A stretch of 64,000 nt of DNA from Dallia pectoralis. Lineage: Eukaryota > Chordata > Actinopteri > Esociformes > Umbridae. The position numbers and the translations under genes are program-made. Position 1 is the first letter of the stretch. The number at the start of each line of letters is the position of its first letter. The notes below the pieces were generated by a model, which was given only the letters and a program-made list of their open reading frames with translations, did no database searches and was not told the DNA's origin. The stretch lies in assembly GCA_029465975.1 (NCBI GenBank), contig CM055756.1, forward strand, positions 11,676,722-11,740,721. Reading direction: 5' to 3'. This document shows positions 27,118-63,555 of this stretch, piece after piece.

Positions 27118-27560
27118 CTGGTCATGCAGACCTCCTCCCTGACACCCTGATTCCATTCCCTGTTTGGTGCTGCTCTAATGGCTGAATCGATTCAAATTTG
27201 TTTCGGAAAAACTCTCATCTTTGTCTTTGCCTGTTCTCTTAATCCTTTTTAATAAACAGGAAACAGTAGATGTGCTGCAAAACTCTGAGAGCTAAAGACT
27301 GAGAGCTACACTTAGCATCTGAAGGCTCTTGGTAAATGACCTGATGTTATATGTTGAAGCTGGTCGCTGTCAGTCTGCCACCATACATCAGTGTCATTAG
27401 GGGTCATTTGGGTTCAAAGGTCACGACCCTTGGAGAAAAGTTTCAGTTTCTTCTCCCTGCAGGTCTGCCATGAGCCAGTGACACCCCTTCTGGTTCGCAG
27501 GGTGACCAATAGGGGAATAGGAGAAACACCAATTACTGTCAGTGTTCACGGACATAAACC

Positions 27561-27880
27561 AGAGAGAAACCAGACCAATGCTCAGGACAATGTCATCTGA
27601 TCAGTGGGAAACCAGACCAATGCTCAGGACAATGTCATCTGTTCAGAGGGAAACCAGACCAATGCACTGGGCAATGTCATCTGATCAGAGGGAAACCAGA
27701 CCAATGCACTGGGCAATGTCATCTGATCAGAGCGAAACCAGACCAATGCACTGGGCAATATCATCTGATCAGTGGGAAACCAGAGCAATGCTTCGGACAA
27801 TGTCATCTGATCAGAGGGAAACCAGAGCAATGCTTCGGACAATGTCATCTGTTCAGAGGGAAACCAGACCAATGCACTAT
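27561..27880. repeat. Minisatellite, 42-bp unit, about 7.6 copies
   Basis: Tandem GGGAAACCAGACCAATGCAC then TGGGCAATGTCATCTGATCAGA. The period is a multiple of three, so frames of about 105-118 codons stay open on both strands; they are not genes. Confidence 0.92.
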
Positions 27881-28931
27881 TGCGTTTTACAGGTTTAAAA
27901 ATGTTCATTAAACATTTGTTTTCACAGAGGCAGTGCAACATGTGGGTGTCCTCTAACTGATCTGGATTTCCTGCTTCTCTGTGAGAGAGCGGATGTTAAG
28001 GTTCATCTGGGCTGATTTAGTAGTGTCCAGAGACGATGTGATTCTGGCGCTTCAGCTGGTCCTAAAAGGGGGCTGGACGATTGAGAACCCCTCCCGGCAT
28101 TCAGAGGCACAGTTGCGATTAAGAAACGCAGTCGGACCTGGAGCAGGATCTAGGCGCTTTCAGAAAATGTCCCTCACTAAACGGGGGAAGAGAAGAGAGG
28201 TCTTAGGGGAACCTCATCTACCAGGGGGGTGGGGCTAATAAAAACAAATGAGCAAATAAGGTCAAGGGTCAGTGGAGATGAAGACTTGAAGATTACCTCC
28301 CTCTCCCTCACACACACACACACACATCCACCACACCCACCCCTCCTCTATTCCCAGCCGTGTGAGATTGATGAGTCCTCAGTGATACAGACCCTAGAGA
28401 GGTCATTTCCTAGTATCACTTACCCACAAAGGCTTCTAAACCCTTAGGGCAGCTACCCAAGCTAGTATGCCATCAGCCGACAGGGCTGGAAGTTTTATTC
28501 AAATGCAGTTATCCCACTTCAGACCATTGTACCTCAGCCTTCTCGGAGTCAGTGCCAGGGAGACCGGGTTTGTAACCGTTTGGAAGGTTCACCTGGTTCC
28601 GTTTCAACCGGCTCAGTGAAGTTACTTGAAGTGATTTTGGGTATTATTTGAACCCAGGCCTGAGCGTGTGGTTGGTTGCCCTGGATCTGCCCTGGTCCAC
28701 CTGTTGGGTCATTAACTCCTAATGGACGTGGTCATGTTGAGCTTGGGGGTATGGGGAGTCTTTAACCGGACTAAAGGCCCGGGATATTGAGTCTACATCA
28801 AAGGGAAAAGAGGCGACTATTCTCTACTTTGACCCCCTGATAGTTCAATGCCGAGTGTAACAGGGAAAGAAAATACATTAAAGAGACTGGAAAACAACAG
28901 TCAACACTAAATGTATGTAAGGTCACAGACC

Positions 28932-29585
28932 TCACCGGTTATGATGCATTATAAGAGAGTCACTGGTTATGATGCATTATAACAGAGTCACTGGTTATGA
29001 TGCATTATAACAGAGTCACTGGTTATGATGCATTATAACAGAATCACTGGTTATGATGCATTATAACAGAGTCACCGGCTATGATGCATTATAACAGAGT
29101 CACTGGTTATGATGCATTATAACAGAGTCACTGGTTATGATGCATTATAACAGAATCACTGGTTATGATGCATTATAACAGAGTCACCGGCTATGATGCA
29201 TTATAACAGAGTCACTGGTTATGATGCATTATAACAGAGTCACCGGCTATGATGCATTATAACAGAGTCACTGGTTATGATGCATTATAACAGAATCACT
29301 GGTTATGATGCATTATAACAGAGTCATTGGTTATGATGCATAACAGAATCACTGGTTATGATGCATTATAACAGAGTCACCGGCTATGATGCGTTATAAC
29401 AGAATCACTGGTTATGATGCATTATAACAGAATCACTAGTTATGATGCATTATAACAGAATCACTGGTTATGATGCATTATAACAGAATCACTAGTTATG
29501 ATGCATTATAACAGAGTCACAGGTTATGATGCATTATAACAGAGTCACAGGTTATGATGCATTATAACAGAGTCACCGGTTATGG
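28932..29585. repeat. Minisatellite, 28-bp unit, about 23 copies
   Basis: Tandem TCACTGGTTATGATGCATTA then TAACAGAG, with TCACCGGCT and TCACTAGTT variants. One copy near 29335 is shortened. Confidence 0.94.
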
Positions 29586-31390
29586 TTGTAAATAATGGCC
29601 ACTAGATTCCATTACAGCTGATCTGGTTTGAACAGGATGTTGAACTGATGGTTCAGGGATGTACCAAGAGCTTCACTATTTAGTGGTGGTCTCACATTGG
29701 GTGGCTGTTTATGAAGCATTGGCGCCCTCTAGTGGAGAGATCAAAAACAACCGCATGAGGCGTTGGAAGACAGGTTTTGATGAGGACAGTGAGAGAAGAC
29801 AGTTGGCGACTTCTAATGGTCAGGAAACAATATCACCCGATTTAAGCAGTTATCCGTGGAAACATATCGTGGAATAAATTTAAATGAAAATACAAATCCC
29901 AAATAGCATTTACAATTTCAAAGAATACCCCGCATTTGGTGGACTTAATCAAAATGAAAAAAAAATGTCTAAAGAATGCCCCGCTTTTTAGTGGACAATA
30001 TGATGATGGAATTGCAATCCCAAATAGCATTTTCATTTTCAAATAAAGACAGGTGTATTGGAAAATCTACCCCTGTATTAATGTAAGCTTAATGTGGATC
30101 ACACTTGTAGAACATTAAAGCACATGCTCACACACGGTAAGAAAGCTTGAGTCGGAAGAGATAGAGTGTTCAACAACAGCCATATAGAATCAAACAGACC
30201 ACATGGGGTAATTAAAAATGTAGAGTTTAATATATATATATATATATTTATTTATTTCTTGACATTCTGATAAGGATTGCGGTAGGCTTCAAGATACACA
30301 TTGACTGTGCCTATATGCTAAGCAGAGGAGCAGGATGGGGCGGAGCTTAGCAGTGTGGAAAGGGGAGTGGTGTTGTTGGAGGGGGGCGTGTTCTTTGCTG
30401 AGCGGGAGGGACAGCAGGTTTGAAAAAGCAGTAGAGAGGAAGCAATACATCCATTAGGCAACAGCTCCATATTGGGAGAAGACCTCTACTGATACACAAT
30501 ACAGGTGCCTGGTCAGATTTGCCCACCCCCCAATTATAATCCAACTATTGGTGGGGGAATCGCATAAACTGATCGTAGAACAGTAACTTGACACAACCGT
30601 CTCCAAGGACAGCCAATGTCCTCGCTCCTCAGTATGACCTCATCATAATCACTGACCAAACAATATCCATTTCCACGTAACATTTGTTATAATAAAGCAT
30701 TGCATTTTTACGGGTGCCACATTAAATTGCTTGTAACTATTTCCCTAAAAATAGCAGTGATTGACACGAATCATGGACCACCTAAATTCATGCATGACAT
30801 GGTCACAGAACGTCCCCCTTTTGTTGTTAAGAATTAACCGCAAAAAAAGGTCCTCGAGTTGGTCTCAAAGACTAAAACAAACAGCGTGAAAAATACATGA
30901 GTTTGAAGTGGGTAGTTGAAACATTTAGGTTTTGGGTTTATTCCAGCAATTTGTAATTCAAGTCTTGATTTAAGAACATCCATTTTTTTCCAATCAGAAC
31001 TGTTTAATTAAACTACCTGGTAGCCTATAAAAAACTGGTTATGTTAATGATGTTCCAGGGTAACATGTTTATCATATATCATAACTCAATTATTCAGTTA
31101 CATTTATGTTTGGACTCGGTTATAGTTCCGTTAAGACTGTTATGATTAAATTATGATGACATATATAAACAATTATTATGTGAATACCACAACAGCCTGT
31201 TCAATTTCAACACCAGCCATTTCAACACATTCATTCACCATGCCACCATTTCACTCATCTCAATAGTTTGCCAATATACAGAAGCCTAGCCTGGTCACAG
31301 ATCAGTTTCTTTCACAGGTAAGGGAAAAAAACAGAGCAGAACTCAGGCTATACAAACAAAAAGTAATCCCTTAGTTAATCCCGATAGAGT

Positions 31391-31580
31391 AGTGCTTCCC
31401 AACCTTTCTTAATTACTGTACCACCACTTTTGTTCACCTCTGGGTTCCCCTGAAGTACCCAGTTATGTTAATTTTGCGAGTAAGCCTATGGTGTCGTGTG
31501 TGTACACATGCACCCCCATGTTGACAGGCCAAGTGTCAATAGTGGTTCTAGTACTCTGGGCTGGGAAGGAACCACTGCTT
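31391..31580 (+). repeat. Interspersed repeat fragment (CCCAACCTTTC family)
   Basis: TGCTTCCCAACCTTTC, TGTACCACCACTTTTG and CTGGGTTCCCCTGAAGTACC in order. This resembles a dispersed element remembered from teleosts; the class is unknown. Confidence 0.35.
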
Positions 31581-34541
31581 AAGGGACACACAATTCAATT
31601 ATGCAGCTAGAACTTCAAAACATGAGCAACCAATGAGATCGCACAGGCAAACTGTCAGACGGTATAATCACCAACATCTGCATAAACATGAAGGTTTATC
31701 AACACACACACTTAGACTTGGCATAAGAGATATATATATATATATATATGTATATTTAAGTACATTTTAAAATAATTAATCTAGAATTCCTATTCCTGCT
31801 GTAGTAATAAAAGATAAACAGAGAAATGGGGGCGATTGATGTAGAATGTAAATAATGGCTTTTATACGTTTAATGCAGGAAGTAGGTGATAGTTAATCAA
31901 GATGCACAATGTTCCAGGAAACCATCATAACATTAAAAGTGTACACCAGTTCTGCATTATGAAACGTCTTCATGACACTACCACATTTCACTGCATCTAT
32001 ATTATCTCCCCTGAACATTACACGTGGACACTTTAAATAATATTATAATATTTAACATTTCAAACGGTAGGTATTACTCCTTCAAAAATAGGACTTACAG
32101 GGTCCAGGTTAAAGCGGGTCCGGCCTATGTGTAAATTAAACAGCATAATTGCACTTTGATTGACAAAATGCATGTCCTTCGCTGTCCATCCCGGATGGTA
32201 TGATAAGATGCATGGCATTACAGCAGCGGTTCACTGCATCGTTAGAATCAGCCAATCAAATGGTCTGCCTGCAAGTGGAGCTCCAGCCAATTAAGACAGT
32301 TCTCTCAGACCTGTTGGACCAATTAAATTCATCTAGAGGATTCGATGATAGCAGGTGGAACGTCGCATTTCCAATGTAAGTTATACTGTCAATCATTTTA
32401 TTAAATTGAGGCTTGTAGTTTCCGTTTTGTTTTCTAAATGCCGGAGACGAAAATGACATGAATATTTTTACGAGAAAGTGAACTATTCTGGACGAAACAA
32501 CAATTTACTTTCAATAATGAACTCATTCGTGTTCACGAAGTGGTTTGGTTTAATAAACTACGGTTTGATGATTTTGAGCAAGTGGGGTTTATATGTGTTT
32601 TATTTCCCTGTAATATCTCATATAATCATGGCCTTCTGCAGTGCTGTGTGTAAATCTGCTCATGTTGCCAAGGACAAGAATAAACATCACTTCATTTATT
32701 GTATCATTTTCCTACACATGATAAATATATTGGCACAAATAGGCATATGTATAATTCCAATTTACCTTTACATTGAGTTTTACCTCTTCGATTTATACAC
32801 ATATTTATGTACAGTTCTTTGTATGTATGTGTATGTACACTACACGGGCAAATATCACAAAGCCTGAAACACCTGGAATAAAGAAACGAGAGACACGCGG
32901 TTAAGAACCTGAAGCTTCTAGTGCATTTCGTGATGATATAACCCAGAACCAGAACCATTTGAATAACGCCTAAAATTGGAAGGGAAAAGGCAAGAAATTA
33001 AAGTTCACTGATTTTTCCAATGTCTAAGATACTGTATTGTATTCATTGTTGTGGATTCTTTTTACCTGACTTGATTTTTTTGTTTTTGTAGAACAAACCT
33101 GTTTAAATAACATAGTTAGTCTTTAAATAACATGAGCAAACTTTCACAGTCTCCCCAAACTGTATTGCACTGACTCAGATATTTTTCACATCCTTTCCAG
33201 AACGCTTTCAGCCACCATGGTCAGTGTTTAACCCGATCGATGCAGAGCATCTTGGCTCAGTTCAGCTCAGAAGTCCAAAAAATAAATATCACTCAACTAG
33301 ATTCAAAATCAAAATTTTCAGGATTTCAATTAGATGAGTAGTTGTTATGTAATGGATGGCCATTCTCTAAAGATACAGTTTCATAGAAATTATATTTTCT
33401 TTTAAATAAAAACGGTTGATAAATAATGTTCTGATGCTGGTCAAAAATATGTGCCTAAAATTATTCATAACACCTATAATAAATTATAAAGTGACAAAGT
33501 GACTTAATCGATTCTACATATGTATTATATCTGTGTACTAATTCAGAAATATGTTTAAACTTACGGAACTTTCTCTGGGGGAGAGGTGGGAATATGGACT
33601 GGGAAATGGGAAGAGCACAGAATCCAGGTTGGTACTAGTTAGATTTCCATTTAGGTAAGTACAAGAAGTAAATAGACACATTTACATTTTACTCCTAATT
33701 TGACCGGAATTAACATGGAACCAACATAACCCCAACCGTGCTCTGCAGCAGACAAATGCAACGACCACGAGTTAGTTCTACATAAAATACCACATGCTTC
33801 CATAATCTCTGTTCCTTAGCGTCATACCAAGTATGCAGAACCCAAGTACCAGGCAACATATTACCCTGTCAGGAATACAGTACAAACGGGTTCCCCGTGT
33901 GACCCTGAGAACCGACTTCACCCAAACATCTACAGAACCGACCAGGTTACGGATATGGGTTCCTTCGTGTTTTGGCCAAGCTGTCTGGGAGTACGAAGCA
34001 AATAATGCAATTTCATTGCAGGCTTTTCATATAAGGCAAAAACAACAACTTAAAAGTCACGTAAAAAAGCACTGTTTCGAAGAGAGAACAAAGAGATGAA
34101 CCACATTAGCAGCTGAAAAGCGACCAAAATAAACTCGAGTACTGCAGGTGGCATTAAGGCTCCTCAGTGTCCATCCAAATTCCAGAAGTCTTCCCATCCG
34201 AAGGCAACCGCTCTTCCTTTATATGGCATCTGGTGCGGCATTATACACGAGTCACGTAACGTCTGCGATACTATTTGCGTATTTCTAAGAGATGAGTTTT
34301 GCTTGAAGCCAGTAGGTAGGTAGCAGAATGCGAGGAAGGTTCGGGATTCAAAACTGGCGTTCCGGGTCAAAAGTCTGGACGGGGGGAGGGGCATTGTTTT
34401 GGGGAACGTCGTACGCGGCGGGGTGGTGTGAGCGAGCTTGCGTTACAGTCTTACGGTTTGTACAGCTGATTTCCTGGGGACTTGCTGCCTCTGCCTGGGC
34501 GAGCTCTGATGACATCACAGGGATGTGTCGGTGGGACGATG

Positions 34542-57190
<22,649 letters not shown>

Positions 57191-57433
57191 CTTGAAGGAG
57201 AAAGCACACAAGGTTAAGGGTTACGGTTACATATCTTAACTACTCACCGCTGTGGACTGGCCTTGTGTATGTTCAGCTGTTAGGTTCTGCCAACCCCTTC
57301 CAGAGGAACACTACATTTACATAATGAAGTCATACTGGATTAGGTACATGTGCCCATTAACTCTGAATTGTATCTGAACTGAATATGCCTTTAAGGAACA
57401 TAGCATTCCTAATTAGATGGCTGAGATTCAACA

Positions 57434-57528
57434 CAAATATCTTTCTTCTTTAATGGTCTTGCAGTTGAACACTGCGGGGGGAAAAGCTGTTTCTGATGCT
57501 CATCGTGGCACACGCGGCATGGCAAGAT
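57434..57528. repeat. Dispersed 90-bp repeat, copy 2
   Basis: Matches 53743-53832 with a few substitutions and small insertions (for example GGGGGGAAAAGC and GATGCTCATCG). Direct orientation, 3.7 kb away. Confidence 0.75.
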
Positions 57529-57632
57529 AAAGCGACACGCTTCCTTAAGTCACGCAGTCGCAGGCTGAAACGTAAAACAACCGGGAAACGGGTGTGATTT
57601 GGCACTTGGCATGGTTGTGGTACAGGAAGATT

Positions 57633-57903
57633 CTCACTTTGACATCACTGTTTTACTGCAACACAATAACTATGACCTCACTATGACATCACAGTTTTAC
57701 TGCAACACAATAACTATGACCTCACTATGACATCACAGTTTTACTGCAACACAATAACTATGACCTCACTATGACATCACTGTTCTACTGCAACACAATA
57801 ACTATGACCTCACTATGACATCACTGTCCTACTGCAACACAATAACTATGACCTCACTATGACATCACTGTCTTACTGCAACACAATAACTATGACCTCA
57901 CTG
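57633..57903. repeat. Minisatellite, 44-bp unit, about 6 copies
   Basis: CTCACTATGACATCACTGTC then TTACTGCAACACAATAACTATGAC. Each unit has two TGAC-type octamers, TGACCTCA and TGACATCA. Confidence 0.92.
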
Positions 57904-58248
57904 TTCCATGAGAAACAATGCCTATGACCTCATGGATCAGGCACGGTGGTAATGAAGCCATTGCCGCAGATCGGCATGAGATCTCTGCCATTCCAGGGCA
58001 CAAGTGTTGCGTAGGAGTCAAGCCATCTGGTGGGAGAAAAAGATTTGGATCTAAGAGTCGAAAGGAATACAGGAATTACATTGTGTTGTAACACTCGAAC
58101 GTATCGACACATCCGAGAAGATGAACGCTAATTACAGTAGCTAGCCGATTGTCCCGTTCAACGATGTTCATGTTAACATAGCTAAACATGATAGGCACTG
58201 GACAGGACTATTCTGTATGGTAGCTACTGTATATAGAACGAGACAGGG

Positions 58249-58250
<2 letters not shown>

Positions 58251-58290
<40 letters not shown>

Positions 58291-58311
58291 TGCGCGTGCG
58301 CGTGCGTGTGC
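58251..58311. repeat. (TG)n(CGTG)n microsatellite
   Basis: TGTG run followed by CGCGTGCGCGTG. Confidence 0.93.
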
Positions 58312-59867
58312 GCCTTACTAACAAACCAGCAGAGAAGTGAGAAAATAAAGCGATCCAGATGGTTATCCGTCGGTGTAACAGCTTCAAACTGAAAAGGGGA
58401 TTTATTCCGACCACCGTTTGGCAGGGCTAAACATTCCACATGTGTATGTAACTTTGCTTTTTATTGTTCCATGCTATATGTGTCAGTAGGTGGGTGTCTG
58501 TATGATATATATTTCTGTTCTGTTAAATGTAGTTGTCGCTTTGTGAAGTGCACTTTATCTTCCTAGTTTAGTGTTAATGTCAGTTTTTCCCGACATTCCC
58601 GTTTTTACGTGTTTGTTTAACGTTATAGTAAATACCACTAATGTTTTTACTGGCTGTGCATTTGGCTTTCTGCACTCCACTACAGCCAGAAACGTGACAG
58701 CGTATGTGAGTGTGTCTTTGTCTTATTGTACACACGTCCACAGGCCATTGGTCTGCCTTACTATTTTCAGTAAATCAACGAATAAACCAAATAATTAATT
58801 CGTTTTTTAAAGCCGCCAAGAGCAGATGCTACAAGCTGTCTGCACTCTGATCCGCCACAGCTAAAATGGCAAAGGGGGTAACCAAACAGGACCGGAGAAC
58901 AGAGAAGTGGCCAGACCAAAAGATATCGAGGACCAGACCACTTTGGTGTTGACCGGACAGTTACGGTGAAAGCCAGGTGCAACTTGGAGCAGTGAGCGGC
59001 ACCTCAACAGTATAATATTTCACCACATCCCCATAGGTCAACAGGCCACATTCTGCTCTGTCACTTTGTCTTCTCTAATCTGTAGAGTGATCTGAAGGAA
59101 GAGTTCGGATCAAAGCAGAGCCCGGACAATACATGAAGTATTGAGACGGACCGTACCAGTCACGTATCGCAAGTGTATTGCTCATTAATCACAGTGGGAC
59201 GGTAATAATGGAGTAACTCATGTCAACTGGGTTTGCTGATACGGGCGATTGTTTGGCCGGACAGCGTTGGCGACTGACACTGTCAATCACTAATAACAAA
59301 AGTATTAATTAATGAAATACGTTATGAGCTTATCATTCCGCATCGTTACCACATCAATTCAGATGGTTAATGGCGATATGGATCTTTTTTCCCCGTGGAT
59401 ATATTTCATAACCTTTACTTTAAATTTCAGACGTAAACTCGCTTAAGAACCGGAGCTAAAACGCTTCTTCACGTTTTCCCCTTTTGCTGTTTAAGTGAAC
59501 GTGGTACTGAAAGTGGCTGGAGGAAATCCCCATAGAGGACTGAGATCCCCCCCCCCCACGTGTCTGAAAGGTAATGCATCAGTCGCCCAGACCGGAGACA
59601 ATAAACCCGATGAGACGGAACGCAGAACGGGCCATCAGCTTAAAACAGCACACGTTGCCAGGACCCCATAACCGGGAAAATGACTGATACCTGGTGGACT
59701 CCCAGTGTCTCCCAGATGAGACGGATACCTGGTGGACGTTCTGGTGGACTCCCAGTCAGCGCTCTTAAGTTCTGGTGGACTCCCCGTGTCTTCCAGATGA
59801 GACAGCGCTCTTAAGGGATTTTCTGGAGCACGACACATGTTCAAGCCTCGGCCGCACTGACACCATA

Positions 59868-59973
59868 TGTGTGGGAGTGGCCACAGAGGCCATAGGTGTA
59901 GGAGTGGCCACAGAGGCCATAGGTGTGGGAGTGGCCTCAGAGGCCATAGGTGTAGGAGTGGCCACAGAGGCCA

Positions 59974-59976
<3 letters not shown>
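59868..59976. repeat. Minisatellite, 27-bp unit, 4 copies
   Basis: GGTGTGGGAGTGGCCACAG then AGGCCATA, leading straight into a TG microsatellite. Confidence 0.92.
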
Positions 59977-60040
<64 letters not shown>

Positions 60041-60044
60041 GCGT

Positions 60045-60101
<57 letters not shown>

Positions 60102-60110
60102 TGCGTGCAG
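59977..60110. repeat. (TG)n/(CGTG)n microsatellite
   Basis: About 130 bp of TG with CGTG stretches near 60035-60055 and 60083-60108. Confidence 0.96.
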
Positions 60111-60356
60111 TGACCTCATCACTTTAGGGAGGTAAGAATACATTAATTCATTTTGTGACGGAATATAATTGTTTCTGGGTCGTTTAGACAGAGTACACAT
60201 GTAATCAAGAAACAGCTTGCTCCTTCTCTCCTTAGATACCACATCAAGCACAGCATGTCCATACATATGTGAATCTTATAAGAAACAGAGCCATCTGTTA
60301 TAAATATACACTGTGCACAATATGCGCGCTAACAGGTGACTTAACTGTGTTGGAAT

Positions 60357-60459
60357 CCCAAATGACAAATACATTCCCTACGTAGTGTGCTACTTGTGAC
60401 CACAGCTCTAAGGGGCCATGTAAAAACTAGTACACTATTTGACCATTTAGGACGCAGCC
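60357..60459. mobile_element. Palindromic MITE-like repeat copy (nearly full length)
   Basis: TCCCAAATGACAAATACATT, CCCTACGTAGTGTGCTACTT and TGACC on the left; ACTAGTACACTATTTGACCA and TTTAGGACGCAG on the right. The copy is diverged. Confidence 0.55.
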
Positions 60460-60949
60460 GGGACATTGCCACAAAAGCTCCCTGAGCAGGACGTATGAAA
60501 ACTTTCTCTTCATTTTGTATTTCTAAGAACTCTCACAGGCATCAAAGCTCCCAGACCAGAGTGTCCAACTAAATCTAAGTGGGACAAGGGCACTTCCTGT
60601 GTAACTGGGGATTGAGTCCTCTGTCTGACACTGCAGGAATGACAAGGCCTCCGGGATCTAGTGACTGGTGGCGTAGCCCCTGTACACAGACTCAAATGGT
60701 AGCACTGGAGCGTAGAGGTGCTGGTATTATATTAATATGGACGTGTCTAAATCGTCGTGTTGATTGTAGACATAGAATGTGGAAAATTCCCGGTAGACCA
60801 CAGTATTAGATTTACATTCCCTGTTAAATTCCATCATCTAATCAAATCACACTGTTTTGTCACATTCCTCATCAGGATTAAGTGTGGACTCACAGTGATA
60901 TACTGACAGACATTTTACCTAACATACTAATTTAAGTTAATGTGATGTA

Positions 60950-60952
<3 letters not shown>

Positions 60953-61001
<49 letters not shown>
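60953..61001. repeat. (GT)n microsatellite
   Basis: About 24 GT units. Confidence 0.96.
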
Positions 61002-61002
<1 letters not shown>

Positions 61003-61099
61003 ATGTAGCCACAAAAACGTAAAGTGCAAAAAGCCAAGAGAGACTTGGCAGAGAGTCATGTTAAGAGATTTTGGGGTAGATGCTGGTTCCTGTCTATTG

Positions 61100-61688
61100 A
61101 CTTGGGGTACGGATACTTGGGGTACAGATACTTGGGGTACAGATACTTGGGGTACAGATACTTGGGGTACAGATACTTGGGGTACAGATACTTGGGGTAC
61201 AGATACTTGGGGTACAGATACTTGGGGTGCAGATACTTGGGGTGCAGATACTTGGGGTGCAGATACTTGGGGTGCAGATACTTGGGGTACAGATACTTGG
61301 GGTGCAGATACTTGGGGTACAGATACTTGGGGTACAGATACTTGGGGTGCAGATACTTGGGGTGCAGATACTTGGGGTGCAGATACTTGGGGTGCAGATA
61401 CTTGGGGTACAGATACTTGGGGTACAGATACTTGGGGTACAGATACTTGGGGTGCAGATACTTGGGGTGCAGATACTTGGGGTACAGATACTTGGGGTAC
61501 AGATACTTGGGGTACAGATACTTGGGGTACAGATACTTGGGGTACAGATACTTGGGGTACAGATACTTGGGGTACAGATACTTGGGGTACAGATACTTGG
61601 GGTGCAGATACTTGGGGTACAGATACTTGGGGTACAGATACTTGGGGTGCAGATACTTGGGGTACAGATACTTGGGGTACAGATACAG
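61100..61688. repeat. Minisatellite, 15-bp unit, about 39 copies
   Basis: Tandem ACTTGGGGTACAGAT with the single variant ACTTGGGGTGCAGAT. The 15-bp period keeps three plus-strand frames open (DTWGT, RYLGY and QILGV repeats). It is not a gene. Confidence 0.96.
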
Positions 61689-62749
61689 ACTCTCTAGTGT
61701 GTTTGAAGAACCACGTTAGAATATCGAAGAACTTAAAGCCTTCTACCCGCTCAACTTTAATTCAGTCCCCATGGGGTCTGTGGAGAACCCATGAGAATGA
61801 AGAACAGATGTATTCTGAGGGTACGCTGGTACGGGTTCAGTATCAAGGAGCTTTTGATTTATGGGTCTTTTGTTGTTCTAGTTCTCGTCGGTCTATGGTT
61901 ATCGTTCTATAGTGTGGAGCCAAGCAGCTAGACAGCCCACTTCTCAGACACACCATTTCTCACACTCTTTTTTCTCTCCCTCTATTTTCCCTTTCCCCCC
62001 TCATCCCCCCTCTCTCTGCAACTACTCCTCCCTGTCTCTGTCCGTCTGCACGTCCACTTCCTGTCATTGTGCCCTCGTGCCCACTGCCCTCACGCCTATG
62101 CTCCAGTCAGCATCCTAACCACTATGTTACGGTTATTTAAGAAACTGGACTTTATCTCCCCCGGGATAAAACGGAGAACAGCTTTAGGATCACAATGCCA
62201 CTGTTTTAGTGTTCCACAATGAGCCCAAAATATCCTGATAACAGAAGACCGAATAGGGTACCCAGCAGAAGCCCTGGTCATTTCACGTCACATCAAACGT
62301 TTGTTCACGAGCATAAAGGAAATCGCTGCACTGTGTTTCCTCACTATTGTGCCGTATCGCTTATCGAATCAGAAGATAGAGCAGGTCTGTCTGTGTGTGC
62401 TAGAAGTCAACCCCCCGTGACCTCAAGCCCCACACTGTAACCAAAGACATTATTATAAAGCTCCAGGACTGTAGTTCAGTTGGGAGACCTGATGGGTCTG
62501 GGAACTCATCTGGAGTCCCTGCAAGTGGTCTCGTCCGATGGGGACGTCTGTGTGCTAATGCTAGCTACGAAATTCCTTCCAGTGGAATCTTAAGAATGTC
62601 TCAATGTGTTCGTGATGATCGTGATTCTCCGAAGACAATCCGGACGGAGGCGCAGTGACAGTCGACCAACACTTAGCATACACGCATTTCAAACTGTGTT
62701 GTTCATGGATACTGCATTTGGCATATTGGTTGGAGAAAGGAGTCAAAAT

Positions 62750-62990
62750 GAAGAGTCAAAAATGAGTCAAAGGAAAGTCAAATGAGTCAAAAAGGAGCGT
62801 CAAAAAGGAGAGTCAAAATGGAGAGTCAAAAATGAGAGTCAAAAATGAGAGTCAAAAAGGAGAGTCAAAAAGGAGAGTCAAAATTGAGAGTCAAAATGGA
62901 GAGTCAAAAAGGAGAGTCAAAAAGGAGAGTCAAAAACGAGAGTCAAAATGGAGAGTCAAAAAGGAGAGTCAAAATGGAGTCAAAAGGAGT
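62750..62990. repeat. Degenerate tandem repeat, 13-14-bp unit
   Basis: AAAAAGGAGAGTC, AAAATGGAGAGTC and AAAATGAGAGTC in tandem. Confidence 0.9.
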
Positions 62991-63444
62991 CAACGGTCCA
63001 GGACCAATAAACTCTGTTAACCCAGAACTAAGCTCCAGTCATAGTTCATAGTTCTGGGTCCGTGTTAAGAAGAATACATATTACAATGAAGTACCACCAC
63101 TCTAGATGTTAAATGTCCCGTCCTGTTACTAAATTCAGAAGATGCGAACAGCTGTGAAACGTTGTCCAAAGTACTGGAACTAATGCCGCTCGTTATCGCC
63201 AACGTACGCTTGTATCGTGACAGATCTACGAGGGCGCTTATGTTTATGTAGTCAGTGCAAGAGAGGTCACAGGGGTCAAACAGGAACACAGATTAAATGT
63301 GTGGAAACACGTGCACAGAAGACAAGAGAGAAGAACAGAGAAGCATGGGAACTGGGTCATTCTAGAAGGTACCAGTGCCCAATCAGAACCAGTGGAAAAC
63401 TGCTGGCTGGAAGTGTGCTGAACAAGAGAAAGGGATAGACAGAT

Positions 63445-63555
63445 AGGGTGACAGAGAGGGTTACAGAGAGGATGACAGAGAGGATGACAGAGAGGATGAC
63501 AGAGAGGATGACAGAGAGGATGACAGAGAGGATGACAGAGAGGATGACAGAGAGG
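63445..63555. repeat. Minisatellite, 12-bp unit, about 9 copies
   Basis: Tandem GATGACAGAGAG followed by GA-rich sequence to about 63650. Confidence 0.92.

Noticed and set aside
32478..32867. 129-codon hydrophobic frame in AT-rich DNA
   Set aside because: Composition explains the hydrophobic residues. There is no recognised family, no splice context and no repeat support.
60953..61912. Plus-strand frames repeating DTWGT, RYLGY or QILGV
   Set aside because: A 15-bp tandem repeat translated in three frames; no start context, homology or exon structure.
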